Positions 1-9,073 of a stretch of 64,000 bases of DNA are shown here, piece after piece (positions within the stretch are counted from its first letter, which is position 1; every line of letters begins with the position of its first letter). The notes under the pieces were generated by a model, which saw nothing but the letters and a program-made list of their open reading frames with translations, made no database searches and was not told the DNA's origin. A program made the translations under genes and the position numbers. Source of the stretch: Areca catechu (Eukaryota > Streptophyta > Magnoliopsida > Arecales > Arecaceae); assembly GCA_021397845.1 (NCBI GenBank), contig CM038038.1:71780748-71844747 (forward strand), written 5' to 3'.

Positions 1-173
1 TCTGATGACTCCTTAATAGTTGGCCTTTTGATTTGTCAGAAGTAAGCTCCTCAGGGAAGCACCATAGGTGTAGTAGTTACTACTTTTTTCAACAAATCTG
101 CTTGAGAGTTGTCTTCCCTTAGATTCTGACTGATCTCAAAGTTACAAAGATCATTGGTTAGTTTTTTGACCTT

Positions 174-548
174 TCAGAGATATTTGATCATGTTTTCTTC
201 ATGAGCCTCAAATTCACCTTTAATGTGGCCAACAACCAATTGAGAGTCGCTATAGACTCTCAGATCTTGCACTCCCAACTCCTTGGCGATATGAAGCCCT
301 ACTATCAGGCTCTCATATTCAGTTTCATTATTAGTTGCAGGGACTTCAAGGCATAAACCATGCTCGACAATAATTCTTTCTAGGTTGATGATGACTACCC
401 TTTCTCCCGATCCTTCAAGGTTGGATGACCCATCCATATACATCTTCCAGGTATCATTCGGGCTCGGAGGGGTGTCCAATGATGGACCTGATGCTTCTGG
501 CTTGACCGATTCATTAGGAATAGTATATTCAGCTAGGAAGTTGGCCAA
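174..548 (-). pseudogene. RNase H domain of element A
   Basis: This open stretch of 124 codons is a retroelement RNase H, which removes the RNA template during reverse transcription. The acidic catalytic residues can be seen in order: Asp in YMDGSSN (about residue 39), Glu in NNETEYESL (about 77) and Asp in VYSDSQLVVG (about 100). The reading continues beyond both ends only through stops, so this is the best-preserved block of the element A polyprotein and not a gene with its own start. Integrase would follow left of the window. A plant RNase H-like gene is unlikely because reverse transcriptase sequence adjoins it. Confidence 0.85.
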
Positions 549-1226
549 TATTTGGACCTTGATTGATAGCTTGGGTTGATACTTGATATCAAACTCTGAG
601 AAAATGATTACTCACTTGACGATGCACCCAAACATGTCAGTCAATGGAAAATATTTTTATGGACCGATTAGTTAGCAAGTTGATGGTATGAGCTTGAACA
701 TATGGGTGGAGCTTCTGAGCAGCGACGAGGAGAGCATATACTAGTTTCTCAAGCTTTGAATATTGGGTCTATGTATCTCTCAAAATTTTACTAGCATAGT
801 AGATAGCTTTCTAGACCTTGTCCCTCTCCTGGATCAACACCATACTCATCATCGAGGAGGAGGTTGCCAAATACAAGAATATCTCTTTGCTAGGACTTGA
901 CCTCCCCAAGGATGGGGGAGAGGTAAGATAACTCTTCAGGTCAACGAAGGCCTTTAGACATTCTTCCATCCATTAGAAATTCTTTGGGTGCTTTAGAGTT
1001 TGAAAAAATGGAAAGCAATGCTTGGCTAATTTGGAGATGAAGCTGCTGAGCGCTGCGATCCTTCTAATGAGGCGTTGGATATCTTTGATCTCCTTTGACA
1101 GGCTCATATCATAGATGGCTTTGATTTTCTCTGGATTAGTTTTCACGTTTTATTAGAAACCATGAAATCCAAGAATTTACTTGAGGCCACCCCAAGGGCG
1201 TATTTGGTGAGGTTCAATTTCATTTG
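549..1226 (-). pseudogene. C-terminal reverse transcriptase and RT-RNase H connection of element A
   Basis: The minus strand from 1226 resumes the reverse transcriptase that was broken by the Sirevirus solo LTR. The first codons read QMKLNLTKYALGVASSKFL, the usual sequence after the YVDD motif in Ty3 elements. Below about 1150 the frame is broken by many stops, but RT-like wording persists down to the RNase H block. The segment is a relic with no coding capacity. Joining across the insertion uses the duplicated ATTTG once, which restores continuous homology. Confidence 0.75.
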
Positions 1227-1469
1227 TGTTGACTATGGTCTTGATTTTGATGATTGACAAAATGTTTAAGTATATATGAGTACTAATTATGTTTTAAGTT
1301 GATTTCTCAGATCTTAGTACTCATCCATGTTGAATGAAGAAATGCTTATATTTCAGTTGTAAAAGTCCTTAAATTAATGAAAAATAAGTATATGGACTTT
1401 GGAATTAATATGGAAGGACTTGAAGAGGTTAAAGTTTCAATTTGAAGATGTTTCAGTAATGGCACAGTC

Positions 1470-1710
1470 AAGTGTCGACACTTGGAAATGAAGTGTTGAC
1501 ACTTGAGGATCAAGTGTCGACACTTGAAGAGTGAAGTGTCGACTCAAGGCCTGAGACAAACAGAAAACTTCTGAAAGCTCTTTCAGTAAAGTGTCGACAC
1601 CTGGAGCTGAAGTGTCGACACCTAGAGCTGAAGTGTCGACACCTGGAAACTGAAGTGTCGACACTTGAAACTGAAGTGTCGACACCTGAAGGTGAAGTGT
1701 CGACACTTGA
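1470..1710. repeat. Tandem array of palindromic AAGTGTCGACACTT motifs
   Basis: About ten copies of a 21-25 bp unit centred on GTCGAC occur back to back. Several contain the perfect 14-bp palindrome AAGTGTCGACACTT, and others are CACCTG or CTCAAG variants. The array lies about 100 bp upstream of the LTR TATA box, where U3 enhancers usually sit. Related but diverged arrays occur in the LTRs of Sire-1 and Sire-2. Confidence 0.9.
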
Positions 1711-1816
1711 ACAGTAACGACTAGTTTTTTGGACTGCAGAACTTCTCCAACTTACTTCCAAACGGTCATATTTTCCTCCCTAACGGCTATAAACGGTCAT
1801 TTAAGTGTTGGGAGGC

Positions 1817-1824
1817 TATATAAA
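1817..1824 (+). promoter_or_regulatory. TATA box of the Sirevirus solo LTR
   Basis: TATATAAA follows a GC-containing stretch about 240 bp into the second third of the LTR. It is the only strong TATA motif downstream of the GTCGAC array and is placed as expected for the U3/R boundary. A transcript starting about 30 bp later would run rightwards. There is no internal domain left to transcribe. Confidence 0.5.
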
Positions 1825-2150
1825 CATCAAAAATCAATTGGAGAAGTAATCCTTTGGTGAGATTTTTGAATATTCTTCAAGGATTCAAGAGTTGAGTGGT
1901 TCAAGCCTTCAAGCTTCCAAGTTTCAAAGAAAGCATCCAAAGTTCACATCCTCAAGCATCAATCAAAGGCTTCATCAACTTGAAGACAAGATCTTCATCA
2001 ACTCTCAACGGGCTTCAAAGAGATATTTGCTTTACTTTAGAAAGCTTTTATTGTATTCTTTTATACTTGCTCTTACATTGTTTAACTTAAGATTTTTGGT
2101 AAGCCTTGGAAAACCAAAGAGGTTTTTGGTAAGCCTTGAAAACCAAAGTG

Positions 2151-2335
2151 GTTGTTGGTGAGCCTTGAAACCAACTAGGGTTTTACTTGTGAGCCCGAAG
2201 CCAAAACAAGTTGTTTAGGTTCTTGGTTATCCCGTAAAACCAAGGTTGGTTGTTGGTGAGCCTTGAAACCAACTAGGGTTTAACTTGTAAGCCCGAAGAC
2301 AAAACAAGTTGTAAAGGTTGTTGGTGAACCTAAGT
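2151..2335. repeat. Two-copy direct repeat in the LTR
   Basis: The block beginning GTTGTTGGTGAGCCTTGAAA at 2151 recurs at 2249, a spacing of 98 bp, with small differences. A third partial copy follows near 2320. Shorter single-copy relatives of this block occur at the same place in the Sire-1 LTRs (near 10300 and 19540). Confidence 0.75.
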
Positions 2336-2601
2336 TATAAAACCAAACTTAGTGAAATTCCCAAGAGGTTCTTGGGGAGTGGATGTAGGTGCTTGGTTGG
2401 CACCGAACCACTATAAATCTTTGTGTTTGTGTGATTGTTCTCCTTATGCTTTTGTTTCATTATTTCCACTGCATTTATTTAAAATACACAAGTACTTAAA
2501 TTGCATTAGCATATACTTGCTTTAGTTCATCATTTAAATAGTTCAAAAGTTTTATAAAATCCAATTCACCTCCCCTCTTGGGTTGCCTATGTGGGCCTAC
2601 A

Positions 2602-3300
2602 ATTTGGTACTTTCGGAGGGTGTTAAAAATCTGCCAAAGGTCTTCAACATGGGTCCTATCCATCTTGCTCTTGATAAGCATGTCATCTACATATACTACC
2701 ATATTCTGCCCGATTTGGTCTTTAAAGATCTTATTCACCAGATGCTGGTAGGTAGCACCTGCATTCTTTAGTCTGAACGGCATAACCTTGTAACAAAAGA
2801 GACCTTGATTAGTGATAAAAATAGTTTTGCCCTCATCTTTCGAGGCCATCTGGATTTGGTTGTATCTAAAGAAGACATTCATGAAGCTGAGAAGATCATG
2901 GCTCAAAGTTGCATCGATCATTTGATCAATTCATGGTAGTGGGTAGCCATCTTTTGGGCATGCTTGGTGAAGGTCCATGAAGTAATGCAAATTCATCATT
3001 TGTTGTTCACCTTTTTCACAATGACTAGGTTGGTGATCCAATCCGAATAGGTTGTCTTATGGATGAAGCCAATGCCTCCTCGATGATAGCTTTTTGGTGC
3101 TCAGTTACAAAACTCCGTTTCTTTTGCTTGACAGGTCGGTGCTTGGGATCCACCTTCAACTGATGTACCATCATCGTGGAATCGATACCCAATATATCTA
3201 TAGGTGCTTAGGCAAAGACATCGACATTCCCCTATGAAAATGAGGTTAGCTGGTTTCTAGTTATTTGTCTAAGTTGGAGCTGACTCCAATCATATGCTCT
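2602..3300 (-). pseudogene. Reverse transcriptase core of element A
   Basis: On the minus strand this encodes the fingers and palm of a Ty3-type reverse transcriptase. Motifs seen include GLFCYKVMPFRLKNAGATYQ and VVYVDDMLIKSK, so the paired catalytic aspartates of YVDD are kept. The upstream motif usually written LDAFSGYNQI reads FMNVFFRYNQI here, so the first catalytic aspartate has become Asn. The open stretch covers about 2610-2921 and continues upstream to about 3300 through breaks. The Sirevirus solo LTR interrupts it after LRKYQ. It is inactive. Confidence 0.85.
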
Positions 3301-3511
3301 TAATTTTCATTGACCAAAGGTATAGAAATGAGGTCCTTAGCCAGCTCTCCTTGTTGTTTGGTTAGGTCATCTCGAGCATCAAGGCCTTCATCTAGGTAAT
3401 CTTCAATAGCTCTTTTTCCTTGAAGCTCGATGCAATAACAGTATTGTGCCAAGTTATGATCTGCACGAATCTCTCCAACCACATGTTTTTGGGAGTTTCA
3501 CTTTTAGGCAC
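3300..3511 (-). pseudogene. Protease-RT linker of element A
   Basis: The minus-strand reading VGEIRADHNLAQYCY and DEGLDARDDLTKQ is the conserved linker between protease and reverse transcriptase in Tat-like elements. A one-base frameshift separates it from the preceding KVKLPKT segment near 3483. The protease that should lie immediately upstream is missing: the sequence passes straight into the GC-rich LTR at 3512. Confidence 0.65.
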
Positions 3512-5637
3512 TGTTGCTGATCTCACCGCCACGCCTGTGGCTTCGGAGCCGCCGATCCGACTAGACCGTCTTGCCCCTGGGGTCTCCTAGCTCCTCGAAC
3601 CTGCAAGGTAAGGTCAGAAACCCTGGCCGGGGGTCCCGGTGAGGGAGCTCCGACGGTCAAGTTAGTGTACGGCGAGAGGGAACAGAATCTTCGAGACGGG
3701 CCCCCGAAGGAGTCCCATACTTAGAGATTGTGATAGCAAGAAAGATCTTAGGAAGGACAGAATTTCAGTCGAGTTCCTCTGCCGAGGTCACGCCAAAGGT
3801 CCCCTCTCGGGATCTTGGATCCTTCTCTTGGAACGGAGTCTCCTTTCCCTGCCCTTGTTTTTCGCTTACCTTGTCGTCTATCCTTCCCTTCCTTTTAACG
3901 CCTCGTGCTGTTCCTTCGTTTGCCGCCCTTGGGAGGCTCTTTCGTTGCTTCCAATCTCCTTCCCTTTCTGGATCACAGAACCAGGCAGCTCCCCCGCCTT
4001 GCTCGCCGAGCCTAGCGAGGAAAGAGTAAAGGGAGGGCGCTGGGCAGACCGCCGACCAGACCTTGGGCCGAGCGCGAGCGCTCTCCTTTCCAGGCACCAA
4101 CGAAGGCCATTATTGGGTCCTGTTTTGTCAGGACTTCGTCTCTCGACTGCGGGACATGTCGGGCCGATGTAAGCGATGTTTTGCGTGTTGCTGCCGACTG
4201 TACGGGCACTGTCCTCAGGGTGCGGCGCGCACGGCTCGAGGGGAAATCTTGGAGCTCGTGCTCTTGCTCCTTGGAAACTTCTCCGCACAGGTTGGCTTGC
4301 CTCGGCCGAGGTGGGACCATCTCAGGGTGCCACCTGGCGAGGGAGCAGGGAGGTCGCCGGCTTTGGCCGAGGTGGACCCCTCCTGGGTGGACACCTGGTG
4401 GAGCGGCAAAGGGGTGCCCGACTTCGGCCGAGGTGGTCCCGTCTCTGAACGCCACCTGGCGAAGGAGCGAGGTGCCTGGCTCGACCTCGGCCGAGTTGGG
4501 ACCGTCTCAGGGTGCCACCTGGCGAGGGAGCAGGGAGGCCACCGGCTTCGGCCGAGGTGGACCCCTCCTGGGTGGACACCTGGCGAAGCGGCAGAGGGGC
4601 GCTCGACTTCGGCCGAGGTGGTCCCATCTCCGGGTGCCACCTGGCGAAGGAGCAAGGGGCCCGGCTCGACCTCGGTCGAGGTGGGACCGTCTCAGGGTGC
4701 CACCTGGCGAGGGAGCGGGGAGGCTGCCAGCTTCGACCAAGGTGGACCCCTCCTCGGTGGACACCTGGCGGAGCGGCAGAGGGACGCTCGACTTTGATCG
4801 AGGTGGTCCCATCTCCAGGTGCCACCTGGCGAAGGAGCAAGGGGCCTGCTCGACCTCGACCGAGGTGGGACCGTCTCAGGGTGCCACCTGGCGAGGGAGC
4901 GGGTAGGCCACCGGCTTCAACCGAGGTGGACCCCTCCTGGGTGGACACTTGGTGGAGCGACAGAGGGGCGCTCGACTTCGGCCAAGGTGGTCCCGTCTCC
5001 AGGTGCCACCTGGCGAAGGAGCGAGGGGCCCGGCTCGACCTCGACCGAGGTGGGACCGTCTCAGGGTGCCACTTGGCGAGGGAGCAAGGAGGCCGCCGGC
5101 TTCGGTCGAGGTGGACCCCTCCTGGGTGGACACCTGGCGGAGCGGCAGGAAGGCTTGGACCGACCTCGACTTCGGCCGAGGCGGAGCCACACCTGATTTT
5201 GCCAAAAAAACTCCACGTGGCTCGAATCACGTCCAGCGAAATCTGAGACATGCCACGTTATCGTTATGGCTGAAACAGGCACTAAATAGAGATGACGACT
5301 TGGAAAGTATTAAGACCGAGTCATCCAAGAATGGCAATATAAGCCAAAGACATCCGAACGACCAAGAAGTCTATCTGAATGATGGATCGTAGTGGGTAAT
5401 GTCTTATTCTTATGGTCAAGATGATCATCTTATCTACCTAGATCGTGTCTCCTATAAATCCCACTAGAGGAGAATCCATCCAAACCAGTTACTGGAGAAT
5501 CCATCCAAACCAGTTACTCGAAAGATATTCTCATTTTTAAGAGTACATAATAGTATAAAATATCTACCAAACTTTTATTATCAATAAGAATGCTATGTAT
5601 ATCATAGTTTTCAACGTTCAGAGTCACCGTCACTACA
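3512..5637 (-). mobile_element. GC-rich Tat-type Ty3 LTR (solo or deletion remnant)
   Basis: The segment begins TGTTGCTGATC and ends at CACTACA on the plus strand. Its base composition is sharply higher in GC than its flanks from 3500 to 5200. On the minus strand the end carries CTTGACCGTCGGAG, then CCCCGGCCAGGG and CTTGCAGGTT. The end of the element G LTR (around 55985-56045) and, in part, element A (7561-7579) carry the same order of motifs, which marks a Tat-type U5 and the minus orientation. No matching 5-bp duplication was found, and about 400 bp of element A protease is absent at this point. A solo LTR with a flanking deletion is the simplest reading. A TATA-like CTATAAAT on the plus strand near 5451 is a conflicting orientation signal. 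Confidence 0.7.
4297..5188. repeat. 185-bp tandem repeat built of three ~62-bp subunits
   Basis: The phrase GGGACCGTCTCAGGGTGCC recurs at about 4313, 4498, 4683, 4867 and 5052, giving a period of 184-185 bp and about 4.8 copies. Each unit has three subunits that share CGGCCGAGGTGG and the CACCTGGCG core. Long open frames exist in all six frames here only because the repeat is GC-rich and its period is not a multiple of three. They are not supported as genes. Confidence 0.9.
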
Positions 5638-7396
5638 TCATTGTGGGGAAACTAAACACCATCATCATCTTCTTCAGAAAGAACTACCAGTGTTCTCACT
5701 TTTTTGCTAATTATTTGGGGTGCCCACATCCCCCAGTGATCATTCCCACTTGTTTTGATAGTATAGGGTCACCTCTTTTTGGAGCTGGAAGTGGTTGTGG
5801 TTGCTTAACCGGTTGTAGTGATCTCAGTCACTCTCTTTGCTTTCTTTGTTATTGAATGAATAGATTGAGATGACCCCACCTAATCAGTTCTTCATTTGTT
5901 CAATAGTTGGACACATTCTTCGGTGTCATGGACATAATCCCGATGGTCTAAATAGAATTTCTTTTGGTTCCTCCTACCAATGGTATCCATATCTTTTGAG
6001 GTTCTAGAATATGCTTTATGATCTCCATTAGCACCTTTTCTCTTGGTGTGTTTAGAGGAGTGTAGGTGTGGAACTTCCCTGGTAGAAATGCTTGAGGAGC
6101 TTCCTTAGATTGGTGATCTTGGGAAAACCTATTTCTCTCTTGAGGGGATCTAGAGCGAAGTTTGACTCTCCTCTCATGTTTTGGGAAAAGTCAACATTCT
6201 CGCATTTCTTTTCCACCCCCCAGTGTGGAAGTGGGCGGATCTTCTTCTAGCATGAGTGCTTCCTCCATCTGAGCATACTTTTTAGCCTAGGCTAGCATCC
6301 CTTAGAAGTCCTTAGGATAGATCTTGGTCAATAATTATTTAAGATCATTTTTTGCAATCATTTTGCTAAGACTGACATGACAACTGATTGGTCCAAGTTA
6401 TGGATTCCCAAAGAGGTCACATTAAAATGACTCATAAAGGCTTGAATCATCTCTCCTTTCCTCTATTTAAGAATGTGGAGGTAATTCATACACTAATGTG
6501 GTCTTCGATTGCTAACAAAGTGATTGGTGAATGCTTGACTTAGTTGTTCGAAGGAGTGTATCGATCCCGACTTCAAGCTAAAATACCAGTACCAAGCTGC
6601 TCTCTTTAAAGTATAGGGGAAGGCTCGGTAGAGAATGGGATCAGAAGCTCCATGGAGGAGCATTGTTTCTTTGAAGCTTGTTAGATTGTCATTAGGATTG
6701 GTGGTTCCATCATAATTCTTGAGTTGCAAGATTTTGAAATGCTGGGGAAGTAATGCTCACATGATCTTATCATCAAATGGTGGCTCATTGCTAATCTTGT
6801 CATTTTGTGCTGAAGGAAGATTGTAAATCATCTCAATTCGATGATCCATCTCTTTAAATCTTCAATCGATTTCGAGGTCCTGATCGACCAAAGCTTCCGA
6901 TCACTATAAAGATTGGTGGTTAGGAGTAGAATCATGCTCTGACCAGGGACTCTCAGGGCATGGTCTGCATTTTCCCCCATGCTTCTAGGATGGTGGCGAC
7001 GATGGTGGGTGGTACTCCCAAGGCCCTTCATGGAGACATGCAATTGCTTTGGTGGTGGAGGTGCCACTTTGGCTACTAGATATTGCATCACAGGTTGTGG
7101 TGTAGGTGTAGGTAATGCCAAAGGTTGGGAGGCCATGCATAGTGTGATCGGTGGAAGTAGAATCACCAGAATACTGCAAGGACTACCTGGATGGCTCGGA
7201 TGGTAGTCACTATGTTCTAGACTTGCATGACAAGTGAGTTGAACCAGTCCACACCTACCACCTCTACTTATGATAGTGGTGAGGTCACTGCTAGCATAGG
7301 GTGAGGTAGATCATTTGCCTGGATCTCGACCATCTTTCTACTGGCTAAGACGCTGTAGTCTTTTGGATGGCATAGCCTTCTCTTCTTGTGAGTCAT
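5638..7396 (-). pseudogene. Gag of element A
   Basis: The minus-strand start is at 7394-7396 (ATG of MTHKKRRLCHPK). A retrotransposon-gag core follows at 6493-6729, reading YDGTTNPNDNLTSFK and SGSIHSFEQLSQAFTNHFVS, which packages the genomic RNA. The knuckle-like LDHRDYVHDTEEC is at 5911-5963, and an acidic SEEDDDGV segment before the protease is near 5650. Several stops and shifts break the frame, for example after 6490 and around 6830-7170. The GC-rich LTR ends the homology at 5638. Confidence 0.8.
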
Positions 7397-7432
7397 GTTT
7401 CCCGCAAATATTCAGACCCTTCATCTAATCTA

Positions 7433-7446
7433 TTAGCACCAAATTT
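7433..7446 (-). promoter_or_regulatory. Primer binding site of element A
   Basis: On the minus strand TTTGGTGCTA follows the LTR end CTTGACA within three bases. It resembles the TTTGGCGCCA-type primer site common in Tat-like elements, with two transitions. The gag ATG lies about 40 bp downstream. Confidence 0.55.
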
Positions 7447-7580
7447 TGTCAAGAATTGGAAAGGAAGCTGAAAATGTTGGAGGTTTTGGGATAAATAGTA
7501 CAAGCCAGCCTCCAAAAAAAAATATTTATAAAAAAGCCCTATCAGGGGTGGCCCTGTCAATGGCACTCTGATGCTCAAGT

Positions 7581-7895
7581 TTAATCCTAAACCCTAAACC
7601 CTAAATACTAAAACTCTAAAATCCTAAAACCCTAAACCCTAATCTCTAAATCCTAAATTCTAAACCCTAAATTCTAAACCTTAAACCCTAAACCCTGAAC
7701 CCTAAACCCTAAAATCCTAAATCCTAAACCCTAAACCCTAAAACCCTAAACTCTAAATTCTAAACCTAAAAACCCTAAACCCTAAAACCTAGAAACCTAA
7801 AACCCAAAAATCCAAAAACCCAAACACTAAACCCTAAAACACTAAAATCCTAAAATCCTAAAACCCTAAATCTTAAACCCTAAATCCAAAATCTT
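7581..7895 (-). repeat. Interstitial plant-type telomere-like repeat, degenerate
   Basis: About 315 bp consist of CCCTAAA and close variants (CCTAAAT, CCCTAAAA, TTCTAAA). Roughly fifteen perfect CCCTAAA units are visible, which is TTTAGGG on the minus strand. The tract directly abuts the U5 motif of the element A LTR. Retrotransposon sequence continues on both sides, so this is an interstitial tract and not a chromosome end. Confidence 0.9.
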
Positions 7896-8299
7896 AGGGG
7901 TGGATAATCCATGGTATTTCTAGTGAGACCAAGATCCTGTCAGATTTGATGGAAAGTGGCTCGACCTCCACATGGCGCTTGGGGCCTTTTTGCTAGTAGA
8001 GAGGTTTCTTGTCTCCTTAAATGCATCCTTGATATTAGTCAACGATAAGCCATGCTTTATTGAATGGTGGCTCAAGTAATGCGGCATTCAGGCATGCTTG
8101 TTACTCTTCTAAAGATGCAGCAATAATTTGATGATTTCAGGATGTGATGGAGAGCTCTACCAAGTGGTGATATGTAGAAGTGGTAGGCATCATAGTACTG
8201 TACTATAGGGGCTTAGAGTGGGCATGCTACTAAGATGGCATTGACTGACATTCTCGATGTGGCTAAGCCATGATGGGAGTCTAATTATTAAGAACCTTT

Positions 8300-8985
8300 T
8301 GATCGATTCATGACTAAGGGTTTCTATGCCGACCTCGCTAATGCCTTGGGGCTAGGAGTTGGCTTCTGCTATCACCCACTCGACGACTTTTGACTAATTA
8401 CCCTGGGGATGGTCAGTAGGGCTCACTAATGCCTTGAGATATAGGAGTTAGTCTTTGCTGTCACCTGTTATAAGACTTTTGGTCGATCACCTTTGTAACA
8501 GTTGATAGGGCTCACTGATATCTTGGAGCATAGGAGTTGGCTTCTGCCATCACCTGCTCTAGGACTTCTAACTATTCACCCAGGGGGTAGTTAGCAAGGC
8601 TCACTAATGCCTTAAAGCATAGGAGTTGGCCTCTACCATCACCATCTCCAGCACTTCTAGTCGAGTACCTTAGAGATGGTCGGCAAGGCTCGCTGATGCT
8701 TTGGGTCATAGAAATTGGCCTCTACCATTACCCACTCTAGGACCTCTGGTCGAGTTCTTTGGGGATGGTCAGCAAAGTTCGCTGATATCTTAGTCATAGG
8801 AGTTGGCCTCTGTCATTACCTGTTCCAAGAATTTTGACTGTTACCTTGGAGGCAATCAACAGCGCTCGATGATACCTTGAGGCATAGGAGTTGGCCTCTA
8901 TCATTACCCACTGTAGGACTTCTAATTGATTACCTAGAGGCAGTCGGCAAGGCTCGCTGATATCTTGGTCAAAATGTGCATTGTT
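8300..8985. repeat. 89-bp tandem repeat in the element A LTR
   Basis: AGGAGTTGGC and its variants recur at 8354, 8443, 8532, 8621, 8710, 8798 and 8886, a period of 88-89 bp and about 7.5 copies. Each unit also has GGCTCACTGATG and CATCACCC blocks. Units differ from each other by many substitutions, so the array is old. Confidence 0.88.
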
Positions 8986-9073
8986 TGGCCAATATAGAGC
9001 CCATACCACTATGGGTCCCATGTGCCTGATATGACCATATTTTTTACCAATAACTTAATTGCAAGATGGGAAA

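Larger units (their letters stand above)
1227..2601 (+). mobile_element. Solo LTR of a Sirevirus-like Copia element
   Basis: A 1,375-bp segment begins TGTTGACTATGG and ends GGGCCTACA. It is flanked by the perfect 5-bp duplication ATTTG (1222-1226 and 2602-2606) inside the reverse transcriptase of element A. Its opening (CTTGATTTTGATGA followed by GACAAAAT) and its end (CAATTCACC, then CTCTTGGGTTGC) match the LTRs of Sire-1 and Sire-2. No internal sequence remains, so it is a solo LTR left by LTR-LTR recombination. It contains a dense GTCGAC palindrome array, a TATA box and a ~98-bp direct repeat. The clean TG...CA ends and the intact duplication suggest it is younger than its host element. 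Confidence 0.92.
1..9073 (-). mobile_element. Decayed Tat-lineage Ty3/gypsy retrotransposon (element A), 3' part outside the window
   Basis: Read on the minus strand from about 9073 downwards, the order is 5' LTR, primer binding site, gag with a zinc-knuckle, a protease-to-RT linker, reverse transcriptase and RNase H. This is the order of a Ty3/gypsy element. The gag wording, the zinc-knuckle style and the primer site place it near the Tat/Retand group. Integrase and the 3' LTR would lie left of position 1. Stops and frameshifts occur throughout, so it cannot encode a working polyprotein. Two LTRs are inserted in it (1227-2601 and 3512-5637) and Sire-1 cuts its 5' LTR at 9073. The far end of that LTR, right of 19879, was not recognised. 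Confidence 0.85.
7447..9073 (-). mobile_element. 5' LTR of element A (outer end interrupted by Sire-1)
   Basis: The inner end is TGTCAAGAATTGG on the plus strand, next to the primer site. On the minus strand the U5 motif ACTTGAGCATCAGAGTGCC lies at 7561-7579, matching elements G and the LTR at 3512-5637. The rest holds telomere-like repeats (7581-7895), about 400 bp of unremarkable sequence (7896-8299) and an 89-bp tandem repeat (8300-8985). Sire-1 begins at 9074, so the LTR may extend to the right of 19879. No start motif was identified there. Confidence 0.65.

Noticed and set aside
1437..1761. Minus-strand open frames with STLQVSTLQF-type repeats
   Set aside because: They are translations of the GTCGAC palindrome array in the Sirevirus solo LTR.
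4063..5392. Several 100-300 codon open frames on both strands, Gly/Pro/Ser/Arg-rich
   Set aside because: They fall inside the GC-rich 185-bp tandem repeat of an LTR. Every frame is open because of composition and repeat length, and none has a recognisable domain.
7581..7895. A chromosome end
   Set aside because: The telomere-like repeats are degenerate and retrotransposon sequence continues on both sides.
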